Below the pieces are notes generated by a model. It was given only the letters and a program-made list of their open reading frames with translations, did no database searches and was not told the DNA's origin. DNA of 55,629 nt from AB-137-C09 sp964458185 (GTDB taxonomy: Bacteria > Pseudomonadota > Zetaproteobacteria > Mariprofundales > Mariprofundaceae), in the NCBI GenBank assembly GCA_964458185.1, contig CAYWFG010000015.1, positions 1 to 55,629 on the forward strand, in the 5' to 3' direction. The translations under genes and the position numbers were made by a program. Positions 36,772 to 45,642 of this stretch are shown one piece after another (positions within the stretch are counted from its first letter, which is position 1; every line of letters begins with the position of its first letter).

Positions 36772-36800
36772 AGCTGCGATTTTATCGCAGCTTTTTTTTT
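36772..36800 (+). terminator. Attenuator-type intrinsic terminator before leuA
   Basis: Perfect 9-bp stem AGCTGCGAT / ATCGCAGCT (36772-36780 and 36784-36792), 3-base loop, and nine Ts (36792-36800), ending 22 bases before the leuA ATG. A terminator this strong in the leader of a biosynthetic gene points to attenuation. The segment CGTTGCT within the Leu codon run can pair, with one mismatch, with the terminator's first arm. Confidence 0.85.
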
Positions 36801-36822
36801 GCCTTTCGACTGGAGATACACA

Positions 36823-38367
36823 ATGAGCGAACGTTTATATATTTTTGACACTACCTTGCGTGATGGTGAACAATCACCGGGGTGTTCGATGGACTTGGAT
36901 GAAAAAATCCGCATGGCACATGGCTTGGCTGCGTTGGGGGTTGATATTATTGAAGCAGGCTTTCCTATTGCCTCCCCCGGTGATTTTGAAGCTGTTCAGC
37001 GTATTGCTAGCGAGGTTCAAGGCCCTCGTATCGCAGGCTTGGCACGAGCGCGACGTGGTGATATTGAGGCAGCAGCCAAGGCGATTTCGCCCGCAGGCGA
37101 TCGTGGGCGCATTCATACCTTTATTGCTACTAGCCCTATTCACATGCAAGCCAAATTACGGATGAATGAAGCTGACGTATTGGCGCAAGCTGTTGCATCG
37201 GTAACATTAGCGCGGTCATTGTCGCCTGAGGTTGAGTTCTCGGCGGAAGATGCTGGGCGTTCTGATATGGACTTTTTGTGCCGCATTGTTGAAGCTACGA
37301 TTGCTGCTGGCGCACGTATTATTAACATTCCTGATACCGTTGGCTACATGACCCCCGACGAATTTGGTGCGCGTATCCGCATGTTGCGAGAACGGGTTCC
37401 CAATGCCGATCAAGCAATTTTTTCAGTGCATTGTCATAACGACTTGGGCTTGGCAGTGGCAAATTCCTTGGCTGCGATTGAGGCAGGAGCGCGTCAAGTG
37501 GAATGCACCATCAATGGTTTAGGCGAGCGTGCTGGCAATGCAGCATTAGAAGAAATCGTGATGATTTTGCACACCAGAAGCGACCGCTTTGCCATTGAAA
37601 CAGGGATTCATACTGAAAAAATCGTGCCTACATCCAAAATGGCAAGCCAAATTACCAGCATGGCAGTGCAAGCGAATAAAGCCATTGTCGGCGCGAATGC
37701 CTTTGCCCATGAATCAGGCATTCATCAAGATGGGATGTTAAAACATAAACAAACCTATGAGATTATGACCCCTGCCTCGGTCGGTTGGCGCACCAACCGA
37801 ATGGTGTTGGGTAAACACTCAGGGCGGGCAGCATTAAAAGATCGTTATATGCAATTGGGCGTAACCATTGAAGATAATCAATTAGATGCTGTATTTACCC
37901 GCTTCAAGGTCTTGGGTGACAAGAAAAAAGAAGTCTTTGATGAAGATTTATTGGCAATATTGAATGATGATAACAGTGAAGTGAACGAACGTATTCGCTT
38001 GGTTAGCTTGCATGTAGCATCAGGCACTCGTGATGTACCTGTCGCAGCAGTCACTTTAGACATTGATGGTGAAAAGCACAGTTCAACCAGTCATGGTGAT
38101 GGTCCTGTCGATGCTGCTTTTAAAGCCATAAAATTATTGGTAGAACCGAATGGTCGCTTATTGTTGTATTCGGTCAACGCCATTACTTTAGGCACTGATG
38201 CCCAAGGTGAAGTGAGCGTTCGCTTGGAAAGTGAAGGGCGTATTGTCAATGGTCAAGGTGCAAATACAGATATTATCGTTGCTTCTGCTCAAGCATTTAT
38301 TGCAGCATTAAATCGCTTGCCCAACACCCACGCTAAGGAAGTCCATGCCCAGTATTCTGGGGTTTGA
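36823..38367 (+). CDS. leuA: 2-isopropylmalate synthase
   Basis: Condenses acetyl-CoA with 2-ketoisovalerate, the first committed step of leucine synthesis. 514 residues from ATG 36823 with TGGAGAT upstream. The HMGL-type barrel starts LYIFDTTLRDGEQSPG (metal-binding Asp), with VEFSAEDAGRSD, PDTVGYMTP and HCHNDLGLAVANS. The linker GANAFAHESGIHQDGMLKH follows, and the C-terminal regulatory domain (about 390-510) mediates leucine feedback inhibition. A longer open frame back to 36613 covers the leader and terminator and is not coding. Controlled by the upstream attenuator. Confidence 0.97.
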   Translation: MSERLYIFDTTLRDGEQSPGCSMDLDEKIRMAHGLAALGVDIIEAGFPIASPGDFEAVQRIASEVQGPRIAGLARARRGDIEAAAKAISPAGDRGRIHTFIATSPIHMQAKLRMNEADVLAQAVASVTLARSLSPEVEFSAEDAGRSDMDFLCRIVEATIAAGARIINIPDTVGYMTPDEFGARIRMLRERVPNADQAIFSVHCHNDLGLAVANSLAAIEAGARQVECTINGLGERAGNAALEEIVMILHTRSDRFAIETGIHTEKIVPTSKMASQITSMAVQANKAIVGANAFAHESGIHQDGMLKHKQTYEIMTPASVGWRTNRMVLGKHSGRAALKDRYMQLGVTIEDNQLDAVFTRFKVLGDKKKEVFDEDLLAILNDDNSEVNERIRLVSLHVASGTRDVPVAAVTLDIDGEKHSSTSHGDGPVDAAFKAIKLLVEPNGRLLLYSVNAITLGTDAQGEVSVRLESEGRIVNGQGANTDIIVASAQAFIAALNRLPNTHAKEVHAQYSGV

Positions 38368-38441
38368 CATCCCGAATCTTGCCTTGTGGTTGGGATAATC
38401 TACTATCCTCGCTTTATGTGCTGCGATTTAGGAGGTGGTAA

Positions 38442-38801
38442 ATGACACTGGATGAATTAAAAACAATGATTGCCCAAGGAACGCTGATTAGTGATGCGGA
38501 TTTCTCTGGGCAAGATTTATCAGGTGTACCCTTGTCAGGTGCAAAAATGGAACACTGTAATTTATCGGGCTGTATGATGCGAGACGTGGATCTTCATCAA
38601 AGTTCATTGGTTGAATGCAATTTTAGCAACAGTGATCTGCGCGGCGCAAACTTGATGAATTGTGACCTTTACGGCTCTGATTTTACAGGGGCAAAAATGC
38701 GCCGTTCTAATTTAACAGGCTCTAATCGTATTGGCACAAAAATTCAACAATGGGCATTAAAAGGTGCATACATTGCAGGTGCAACGGCGTACGTAGATTA
38801 A
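38442..38801 (+). CDS. Pentapeptide repeat protein
   Basis: 119 residues with about 14 tandem pentapeptide units of A(D/N)LxX type (DADFSGQDLSGVPLSGAKMEHCNLSG and so on), which form a right-handed quadrilateral beta-helix. No signal peptide. A short helical N terminus precedes the repeats. Family members include DNA mimics that protect gyrase, but this short protein lacks features that would assign that role. RBS TTAGGAGGTGG is excellent. Its TAA overlaps the next ATG (TAATG), so the pair is co-translated. Confidence 0.9.
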   Translation: MTLDELKTMIAQGTLISDADFSGQDLSGVPLSGAKMEHCNLSGCMMRDVDLHQSSLVECNFSNSDLRGANLMNCDLYGSDFTGAKMRRSNLTGSNRIGTKIQQWALKGAYIAGATAYVD

Positions 38802-39199
38802 TGAATACTGTAACAACCATCCGTGGTCTCTTTCCACTGCATGAAGATAAAAACTATACCAGTGAAAGTGAATGGATAATTCTTAAATTATTGTGTCGCC
38901 CCTTGAATGGACTGGATCAAACCAATGCGCTGGAACTATCGCAAGCCAGTGGTGGGCAAATAAGCGAAGCGCGTTGCGATACACTGATTCGTATTGTGCA
39001 AATCAGCAAACTTTCAGGGCTAGGAACATGGATGGCACGTTTACTCGCTGACATTGGTCTCAATACCAACCAAGTGATTCATAACGATGCTGCAATCATC
39101 ATGGATACAATCAACAAACGTGCAGGCTACCCCATTTGTAACGATGTCACGACCCGTGCTTTTGCTAGACTGCAAAAAGAATGGATCAGCAATGAGTAA
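38801..39199 (+). CDS. Hypothetical protein, possibly helix-hairpin-helix-like
   Basis: 132 residues, not recognised. Predicted mostly helical and soluble. The stretch KLSGLGTWMARLLADIGLNT has the glycine-turn pattern of a helix-hairpin-helix element, which would suggest DNA contact; this is a weak inference. The start ATG 38801 overlaps the pentapeptide stop; the longer frame from 38750 reads through that gene. The stop overlaps hldD by 8 bases, so it belongs to the same transcript. Confidence 0.6.
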   Translation: MNTVTTIRGLFPLHEDKNYTSESEWIILKLLCRPLNGLDQTNALELSQASGGQISEARCDTLIRIVQISKLSGLGTWMARLLADIGLNTNQVIHNDAAIIMDTINKRAGYPICNDVTTRAFARLQKEWISNE

Positions 39200-40169
39200 T
39201 GATGGCATAAAACGGTACGTTGTTACAGGTGGCGCGGGTTTTATCGGTAGCAATATTGCCGCTGCATTGCTGCAACAAGCCAATACTGAAGTGGTCATTG
39301 TGGATGACTTTTCTTCAGGTGATTGGCGTAATATGATTGACCTTGATTGTGAGGTTCGTGCTGCTGATTGTGATGATGCTACCCTGCTAAAAGAAATTGC
39401 AGCCAGTGAGTATGCGGGTATTTTTCATGAAGCTGCCATTACCGATACCACTGTGATGGATCAACGACGCATGGTTGAAGTCAACACCAACGCCTTTAAA
39501 AAACTATTGCAAGCCAGCGCAAGTTCAGCCACCCGCCTTGTTTATGCCTCATCGGCAGGAACCTATGGCAACACTGCCGCGCCGAATTGTGTTGGTGCAG
39601 GCGAGCAGCCTGAAAATATTTATGGCTTTTCAAAACTAGCAATGGATCGTATTGCAGCGCGTTATTATGCATCCCATCAAGGTGGTGTTGTGGGTTTGCG
39701 TTATTTTAACGTCTATGGATCAGGCGAACACCATAAACACGAACGGGTTGGCAACAATACGGCATCCATGATGTTGCAATTATACATGAAAGCCAAGGCG
39801 GGTGAACCATTGCGTTTGTTTAAGCATGGCGAACAACTGCGTGATTTTGTGTATGTTCGTGATGTTATTGATGCTAATTTGGCAGCGTTAAACGGTACTG
39901 TTTCGGGGGTATGTAATGTTGGTTCGGGTAAAGCACGTTGTTTTAATGATGTTGTCACTGTTTTAGGGAACAACCTTCATTGCTCATTTGATATTGAATA
40001 CTTTGATAACCCCTTTGATTTTTACCAAATGCATACCGAAGCTGATTTATCAGAAACACGAAGAATATTGGATTGGCAGCCGGCCTACAGCTTAGAGCAA
40101 GGTATGCAGGATTATATTCAACGACTAGAAGCAGGGCAGCGCGGACCACTGGAGGCAAACAATGATTAA
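39192..40169 (+). CDS. hldD: ADP-L-glycero-D-manno-heptose-6-epimerase
   Basis: Makes the L-glycero heptose precursor of the LPS inner core in the cytosol. 325 residues. SDR fold with NAD-binding TGGAGFIGSNIAAAL, acid FHEAAITDTT, catalytic YASSAGTYG and YGFSKLAMD (Tyr-x3-Lys), then GLRYFNVYGSGEHHKHERVGN, FVYVRDVIDANLAAL and GVCNVGSGKARCFNDV, matching HldD rather than generic epimerases. The start ATG 39192 overlaps the upstream stop; an in-frame 39087 start lies inside it. It ends overlapping bamE by 8 bases. Confidence 0.88.
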   Translation: MSNDGIKRYVVTGGAGFIGSNIAAALLQQANTEVVIVDDFSSGDWRNMIDLDCEVRAADCDDATLLKEIAASEYAGIFHEAAITDTTVMDQRRMVEVNTNAFKKLLQASASSATRLVYASSAGTYGNTAAPNCVGAGEQPENIYGFSKLAMDRIAARYYASHQGGVVGLRYFNVYGSGEHHKHERVGNNTASMMLQLYMKAKAGEPLRLFKHGEQLRDFVYVRDVIDANLAALNGTVSGVCNVGSGKARCFNDVVTVLGNNLHCSFDIEYFDNPFDFYQMHTEADLSETRRILDWQPAYSLEQGMQDYIQRLEAGQRGPLEANND

Positions 40170-40488
40170 AGTAGGGCTGCTGATTGGCATGATGCTGGTA
40201 TTGGGTGCTTGTCACAACCGTGTAATTCAACAAGGTAATGTTCTTAAAGAAGATAAACTAGAGCAAATCAAAGTGGGTGATTCTAAGTTTCAAGTCGAAA
40301 CCTTAATGGGTTCCCCCGCAATAAACGATGCCTTGCATCCTCGTCATGTTTATTATATTGAGCAGTATGAAAACCCTGAAACCGATGAGTCCTTTATTCG
40401 CCGCGTTGAAATACACTATGATAAATCATTGCGAGTAACGGCTATTCACCATTTCAATATGGATAAAAAGGTAAACAACGATGGCTAA
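40162..40488 (+). CDS. bamE: Outer-membrane assembly lipoprotein BamE (SmpA/OmlA)
   Basis: 108-residue lipoprotein with lipobox LGAC (Cys18). It has the family signature VIQQGNVLKEDKLEQIKVGDSKFQVETLMGSP, in which QGN and the KIxVGM-like turn are diagnostic, then a short barrel-like HPRHVYYIEQYENPETD and RVEIHYD. It is part of the BAM complex that inserts beta-barrels. Overlapped by hldD and by the next gene (8 bases), hence one transcription unit. Confidence 0.9.
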   Translation: MIKVGLLIGMMLVLGACHNRVIQQGNVLKEDKLEQIKVGDSKFQVETLMGSPAINDALHPRHVYYIEQYENPETDESFIRRVEIHYDKSLRVTAIHHFNMDKKVNNDG

Positions 40489-40762
40489 AATACCAGGGCA
40501 AGCATCATTTGTAACACTGATTGTCAGTAGCTTTTGGACTGTATTTATGCTTTTGATCATGATTTTTGGGCATTTATTGATGCTGCTTTGGGGTTGGCAA
40601 GTGTTTTTTCAAAATGCGGGCATGGATGAACTGGGTGAATTACTTGGTATTCCTGCTGATGTGTTGGTGGCAGTGATGGCAATGGCTATTATCTCTGATA
40701 TTTGGGCGCATTTCAGTGCCAGAAAAAGTCTTGAAGACAGCATTAAACGCCGCCGTAGGTAA
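40481..40762 (+). CDS. Small two-helix membrane protein
   Basis: 93 residues of unknown function. Hydrophobic helices lie at about residues 10-40 (VTLIVSSFWTVFMLLIMIFGHLLMLLWGW) and 60-78 (PADVLVAVMAMAIISDIW), with a basic C-terminal tail (SIKRRRR) that probably faces the cytosol. The start overlaps bamE by 8 bases. Nothing identifies a family, but its place between bamE and oleC, on an apparent operon, is a real constraint on its job. Confidence 0.65.
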   Translation: MAKIPGQASFVTLIVSSFWTVFMLLIMIFGHLLMLLWGWQVFFQNAGMDELGELLGIPADVLVAVMAMAIISDIWAHFSARKSLEDSIKRRRR

Positions 40763-40810
40763 GAAACGGAAATTATATTATCCTTTCACTCTGAAGAGAA
40801 CAAGCATACG

Positions 40811-42469
40811 ATGAACACCCCTAACATAGCATTCCTAATACGCCAAATGGCACAACAACAACCCTACAAGATGGCAGTTTGTGCCTCACATCGACGGGAT
40901 CAAGATGGGCGCATGCGTTACAGTCATGATACGTTTCTTCAACTTGAACAACGCAGTAACCGCTTTGCTATCGCCCTTGAACGCATGGGCATTACACGGG
41001 GAATGCGCACGGTGTTAATGGTTACGCCAGGGCCTACGTTTTTTGCCATCACCTTTGCCTTGTTTAAAATTGGTGCAATCCCCGTCATGATTGACCCAGG
41101 TATGGGCGTGAAAAACTTAAAAGCCTGTTTGGCAGAAGCTGAACCTGAAGCTTTTATTGGTATCGCCAAAGCACATGTTGCACGGTTACTTTTTGCATGG
41201 GGGGAAAAAACTTTACGCATTAAAATCAGCCTTGGAACACGTTGGTTTTGGGGCGGCTTTCATTTGCCACAGGCTGTGGCATACATCCCGATGGCATGCA
41301 ATTATGAGATGGTCACTAGCGAAGCAGACGATATTGCGGCGATTTTATTTACCAGTGGTAGCACGGGAATCCCTAAGGGCGCGATCTATACCCACGGTAA
41401 TTTTATCGCGCAGGTAGAAGCATTGCGACAATGTTATCAGATCAAATGTGGTGACGTAGATTTACCCACCTTCCCCTTGTTTGCTTTGTTTGCCCCAGCT
41501 TTGGGGATGACGGCAATTATTCCGCCAATGGATTTCACTCAACCTGCACAAGCAGACCCGCAGCGACTGATTGAAACCATTGAAGATTTCGGTATCACCA
41601 GCATGTTTGGCTCGCCTGCATTGATTCGTCGTTTGGCAGATTATGGACAACAGCATCATCTTACCTTGCCGACATTAAAGCGCGTTATTTCGGCGGGTGC
41701 GCCTGTCCCTGCTGATGTGTTAAGCACATTTACTGCCATGTTACCCAATGATTGTGAGATATTTACCCCCTACGGTGCGACCGAAGCATTGCCTGTTTGC
41801 TCCATCAACAGCAACACCATCTTGCATGAAACAGCAGCCATCACAGCACAAGGAAAGGGTGTTTGTGTGGGGCATCCTGTTGATGGTATCACCTTGAAAA
41901 TCATTGCTATTGATGATCGCGCTATTGCCACATGGTCGGATGATTTGATGCTTGCTGATGGTGAAATCGGCGAAATCGTGGTGCAAGGTGCGCAAGTAAC
42001 CCAAGGGTATTATGGTCGAGATGAGGCAACAGCTTTAGCCAAAATAATAAACGCCGAAGACCAAAGTTGCTGGCATCGCATGGGGGATGTTGGCTACCAA
42101 GATGATGATGGACGTGTCTGGTTTTGCGGCAGAAAAAGTCACCGTGTGATGACCGATGAAGGCACATTATTTACCATTCCTTGTGAAGCTATTTTCAATC
42201 AACATGGCAAGGTGTTTCGCAGTGCCTTGATTGGCGTTCAGCGTGAGGGTACAACCGTCCCCATGATCTGTATTGAACTAATGCCTGATGTTGCTCCGCG
42301 TGAACAAGCAACCATTCGTCAAGAATTAATTACCTTGGCAGCAGCCAACCCGATCACCGCGAGCATCGATGCTATTCTTTTTCACCCATCATTCCCTGTT
42401 GATATTCGTCATAACGCTAAAATATTTCGTGAAAAATTGACTGTGTGGGCGACAGAGGTCTTGGGGTGA
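40811..42469 (+). CDS. oleC: OleC-like acyl-adenylate ligase (olefin beta-lactone synthetase type)
   Basis: 552 residues. The AMP-binding fold has the phosphate loop AAILFTSGSTGIPKGAIYTH, the A5 motif TPYGATEALP, and later WHRMGDVGYQDDDGRVWFCGRKSHRV. OleC activates 2-alkyl-3-hydroxyalkanoates to form a beta-lactone in long-chain hydrocarbon biosynthesis. Assignment to OleC rests on the RFAIALERMG and PVMIDPGMG pattern and on the overlapping oleD-like gene; it could be another acyl-CoA ligase. OleA and OleB are absent here. Confidence 0.75.
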   Translation: MNTPNIAFLIRQMAQQQPYKMAVCASHRRDQDGRMRYSHDTFLQLEQRSNRFAIALERMGITRGMRTVLMVTPGPTFFAITFALFKIGAIPVMIDPGMGVKNLKACLAEAEPEAFIGIAKAHVARLLFAWGEKTLRIKISLGTRWFWGGFHLPQAVAYIPMACNYEMVTSEADDIAAILFTSGSTGIPKGAIYTHGNFIAQVEALRQCYQIKCGDVDLPTFPLFALFAPALGMTAIIPPMDFTQPAQADPQRLIETIEDFGITSMFGSPALIRRLADYGQQHHLTLPTLKRVISAGAPVPADVLSTFTAMLPNDCEIFTPYGATEALPVCSINSNTILHETAAITAQGKGVCVGHPVDGITLKIIAIDDRAIATWSDDLMLADGEIGEIVVQGAQVTQGYYGRDEATALAKIINAEDQSCWHRMGDVGYQDDDGRVWFCGRKSHRVMTDEGTLFTIPCEAIFNQHGKVFRSALIGVQREGTTVPMICIELMPDVAPREQATIRQELITLAAANPITASIDAILFHPSFPVDIRHNAKIFREKLTVWATEVLG

Positions 42470-43443
42470 AACGTGCCTTGGTGACAGGTGGCGGTGGTTT
42501 TTTAGGTCGTGCTGTGGTGCAGGTCTTGCAACAAAAAGGCGTAGATGTACGCTCTTTTTCACGTCACCCCCACCCCACAGGTGTTCCCCATACCTGCGGA
42601 GACATTAGCAATGCAACAGCCATTGCCGATGCCGCATCAGGCTGTGATACCATTTTTCACGTTGCTGCCAAAGCAGGCATCTGGGGCGCATGGGAAGCCT
42701 ACCAACGGATCAATGTGCAAGGAACACAAAACGTTATTGACGCTTGCCACGCCCATGGCATCAAGCGGTTAATTTACACCAGTTCACCCAGCGTTATTTT
42801 TGATGGTAATGACATGGAAGGTGTCGATGAATCAGTGCCATACCCCACACATTACCATGCCCCTTACCCCAAAAGCAAAGCCATGGCTGAACGCCTTGTT
42901 TGTGCTGCCAACGGCAAAAGTTTAGCCACGGTATCGTTGCGCCCCCATTTGATTTGGGGGCCGGGGGATCAACATTTGGTTCCCCGTATTCTTGCCAAGG
43001 GGCGTAGCGGCACATTGCGGCGCATTGGCACACGCGATTGCTTGGTCGATACTATTTACATTGATAATGCTGCCGAAGCCCATGTTTGCGCTGCCATGCA
43101 TTTAAGCATTGGCAGCCCTGTGGCAGGGCGGTGTTATTTTATCTCCAACAACGAGCCTATTCCCTTGTGGGATATGGTGAACCGTATTCTTGACGCAGGC
43201 AATGTTCCAGCCGTCAAACGGACGGTATCACCCACCACTGCCTATGCACTTGGCACGGTTTTTGAATACCTATACAAGCTATGTCAAATCAGCAAAGAGC
43301 CGCCGATGACGCGCTTTGTCGCCAAAGAATTGTCCACTGCGCATTGGTTTAACACTGCCGCAGCCGAGCGCGATTTTCATTTTCAACCACGCATATCAAT
43401 CCATGAAGGAATGCAGCGACTGAAGCAGTCATTAGGGCAATAA
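42466..43443 (+). CDS. oleD: OleD-like NAD(P)-dependent reductase/epimerase
   Basis: 325 residues of extended SDR type. Nucleotide-binding TGGGGFLGRAVVQVL, then FHVAAKAGIWGAWEAYQRINVQGTQNVIDAC, catalytic YTSSPS and YPKSKAMAE (Tyr-x3-Lys), and RPHLIWGPGDQHLVPRIL. OleD reduces 2-alkyl-3-ketoalkanoates before OleC acts. Start is GTG 42466 with AGAGG upstream, overlapping the oleC stop (GTGA); a GTG at 42445 is possible. Sterol dehydrogenase-type reductases look alike, so the call leans on the adjacent oleC. Confidence 0.75.
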   Translation: MKRALVTGGGGFLGRAVVQVLQQKGVDVRSFSRHPHPTGVPHTCGDISNATAIADAASGCDTIFHVAAKAGIWGAWEAYQRINVQGTQNVIDACHAHGIKRLIYTSSPSVIFDGNDMEGVDESVPYPTHYHAPYPKSKAMAERLVCAANGKSLATVSLRPHLIWGPGDQHLVPRILAKGRSGTLRRIGTRDCLVDTIYIDNAAEAHVCAAMHLSIGSPVAGRCYFISNNEPIPLWDMVNRILDAGNVPAVKRTVSPTTAYALGTVFEYLYKLCQISKEPPMTRFVAKELSTAHWFNTAAAERDFHFQPRISIHEGMQRLKQSLGQ

Positions 43444-43463
43444 AAACACCCATTGGCGTAATA

Positions 43464-44672
43464 TCAGGGCTTAAGGGTTATCGTTTCATCAAACAACACA
43501 AACGATGACTGATGGGTGCGCGCTAATGCAGTTTGCAACAGTGTTTTGGCTTGTGCTTGCTGCTTTTCAGCCAATAACTGCTCGTATACGCCACGGTAAA
43601 AATCATCAGGGATGACCTGAATATGAAAGCGAACGGCACGGGTATTTTTCGGCACTTGGTCGGCTTGATAAATGCGTACTTCATCGGGCATGATGCGTGT
43701 ATCACGCACCTCTTTCCAGCCTTGGTTGTAGCGTACTTCTCTGATAATCTCCCATTGCCAGTCATGAAGCTTTTTACCTTTGCCATTCAGTGCTGTGGCT
43801 GTTACTACAACTTTAGGGGTGACGTAGGTGGGGAAGGCATGACCAATGGCAACAGAATGAATGGCTAATTGCGCTATCCCTTGATCAAGGCTTAGTTTAA
43901 TATCAAGTCCACTTTTCACCATCTCTGGGTCATGAATGCCTTTAAATTCATGCCTGCGAAAAGGCATGTGGCACTGTTGGCAGGTGACACCTGCGGCAGG
44001 GAACTTGCTTTCTTTCCATTCTTGCACGGTGTTTTCTAAGGGCTTGCCATTGATTGCCTGAGACTGTGGGAACTGATGGCAAGAAGCACAAAACTGCGAT
44101 TGTTCAAATGCTGGCGAGGCAGTAAAGCCGCCGTGAACATCAGTGCGAATATGCCCTGTTTTTTTACTCCCAGCACGCGGAGGACCAAAGCGTTTGTAAC
44201 CACGAACATGACAAGTAGCGCAATTCACCCCCGAATGGCGCAAGGGTAAACGTGGCGCATCCATATTAGCATGGTCATCAACCCCTTGGGGTTGTTTGAT
44301 TTTGATGGCTAACGATGCCATTAAATCATCGTTACTTTGGTACTTTTGCTCTTGCAATGGCGCGTGACATATTAAGCAGTTATTGCCCGATCGGTGTCCT
44401 CCCAAGCTGGGAAACTGCCCGATAAGTCCTTCTGAATAAGCGTTGGCATGGAGGCTTTTTTTCCATGCTTGAAACTGGTCGTTGTGGCATTGCGCACATG
44501 CTTCAGGGCGCAAATCACGTTCTAGCTTTGACCATTGATGGTAAGCATTGCTTTTTGATGCAGCAGGCGCCTGCCAATAGTGAAAGGGCAAATCTGATGC
44601 CGCACCAATCAGCATAAAAGCTGCCAACAAGCAAGCCAATGCGCCAAAGACATGACGGTGTTGTGTATTCAT
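43464..44672 (-). CDS. Periplasmic multiheme (pentaheme) c-type cytochrome
   Basis: 402 residues with a signal peptide/anchor (HVFGALACLLAAFMLIGAASDL) and five CxxCH haem sites: CAQCH, CLICH, CATCH, CASCH and CQQCH. The first four lie in a cytochrome c554-like fold (about 57-235). The C-terminal third (about 265-400) is beta-rich, with no haem, and holds PTYVTPKVVVTATAL and WEIIREVRYNQGW. It should carry electrons in the periplasm; the partner is unknown. Convergent with oleD (20-base gap). It lies 2 bases downstream of rlmE, which may share its transcript. Confidence 0.85.
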   Translation of the reverse strand: MNTQHRHVFGALACLLAAFMLIGAASDLPFHYWQAPAASKSNAYHQWSKLERDLRPEACAQCHNDQFQAWKKSLHANAYSEGLIGQFPSLGGHRSGNNCLICHAPLQEQKYQSNDDLMASLAIKIKQPQGVDDHANMDAPRLPLRHSGVNCATCHVRGYKRFGPPRAGSKKTGHIRTDVHGGFTASPAFEQSQFCASCHQFPQSQAINGKPLENTVQEWKESKFPAAGVTCQQCHMPFRRHEFKGIHDPEMVKSGLDIKLSLDQGIAQLAIHSVAIGHAFPTYVTPKVVVTATALNGKGKKLHDWQWEIIREVRYNQGWKEVRDTRIMPDEVRIYQADQVPKNTRAVRFHIQVIPDDFYRGVYEQLLAEKQQAQAKTLLQTALARTHQSSFVLFDETITLKP

Positions 44673-44673
44673 A

Positions 44674-45303
44674 TTATTTTAACCCTTGAGCCAGCAAAAA
44701 GAATTCTGATGACGTATTGCGACTGGCAGTAGGTTTGATGTTTTTTACCCGCGTGAATGCCTGCCCCAGCGTTTGGCGAAATTGGTCATACCCTTCACCC
44801 ATAAAACTTTTGATTAATAAATGACCGCCTGTTCGCAGGTGACTTTGGGCAAAATGTAGGGTCATTTCATTCAGGCCTATCATACGCATTTGATCAACCA
44901 ATTTATTACCACTCATTTCAGGTGCCATATCAGACACCACCAAGTCGATGGCTCGCCCTGCCAGTGCCGCGAGCAATTGTTGTTGCCCTTCTTCGCTATT
45001 GAAATCGGCTTGAATCAAAAGCACACCTTCAATGGGATTCAAGGGTAACAAATCAATGCCAATCACTAAACCATTGCCACCAACCAGCCGCATAAGCTCC
45101 ACACTCCATGAACCAGGAGCACAACCAAGATCAACCACTACTTGACCTTCATGCAGTGTTAAACCATGTTTGCTGATAATCTCTGTTAATTTAAAGGCTG
45201 CCCGCGAACGCTTGCCTTCACGATGTGCTTGTTTGACGTGTGCATCTCGGCTGTGCCGTTGAAACCATGTGGATGTTTTTTTTGCTTGTTTGCTTTTTTT
45301 CAC
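44674..45303 (-). CDS. rlmE: 23S rRNA (uridine-2552-2'-O)-methyltransferase RlmE/FtsJ
   Basis: SAM-dependent 2'-O-methylation of U2552 in the peptidyl-transferase centre. 209 residues. A basic N terminus (KKSKQAKKTSTWFQRHSRDAHVKQAHREGKRSRAAFKL) includes the catalytic Lys region. SAM motif VDLGCAPGSW, then DLVVSDMAPEMSGNKLVDQ (catalytic Asp), a Lys in LLIKSFMGEGY, and a final KPTASRNTSSEFFLLAQGLK with the catalytic Glu. This is the K-D-K-E set of the family. Confidence 0.95.
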   Translation of the reverse strand: MKKSKQAKKTSTWFQRHSRDAHVKQAHREGKRSRAAFKLTEIISKHGLTLHEGQVVVDLGCAPGSWSVELMRLVGGNGLVIGIDLLPLNPIEGVLLIQADFNSEEGQQQLLAALAGRAIDLVVSDMAPEMSGNKLVDQMRMIGLNEMTLHFAQSHLRTGGHLLIKSFMGEGYDQFRQTLGQAFTRVKNIKPTASRNTSSEFFLLAQGLK

Positions 45304-45642
45304 AGTATATTTCTCGTGTTTTTTATCGTATTATGCATATTTATGGCTACGCAATCTCTAATCATTGCGCAAAAAAGCCAGCACTAAAAGGGAACAGACA
45401 GCGTGAAAATTTGACAAGGTAGGATAAATTATTCAATAATTCGCACCACTTTGTCTGAGATGATAGGCAAGTAACATATATTTATACGAGTTTATCTAAA
45501 ACTTGCTAGGGTATATGATCTTTTATTCACCTGCGTGTTTTCGCCACACCCTTTTTGCATTGCACGCTCTACTTTTCAAATATGGCTTTTTTTTATTGCT
45601 TTTATTTGACCTCACCTCGCTTCTTTTTGGAGAACTTATTAC
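45304..45642. promoter_or_regulatory. 339-base gene-free region between rlmE and rho, with candidate rho promoter
   Basis: A possible promoter reads TTATCT (45492-45497), 16 bases, TATGAT (45514-45519), leaving a 120-base leader before rho with GGAG just upstream of the ATG. An AT-only inverted repeat AATTATT-C-AATAATT lies at 45427-45441. No ORF of plausible quality is seen. A rho-leader autoregulation is likely from biology of the gene but no specific structure is visible. Confidence 0.4.

Noticed and set aside
45427..45441. AT palindrome AATTATT-C-AATAATT upstream of rho
   Set aside because: Likely chance in AT-rich intergenic DNA; no T-run and no link to a known regulator.
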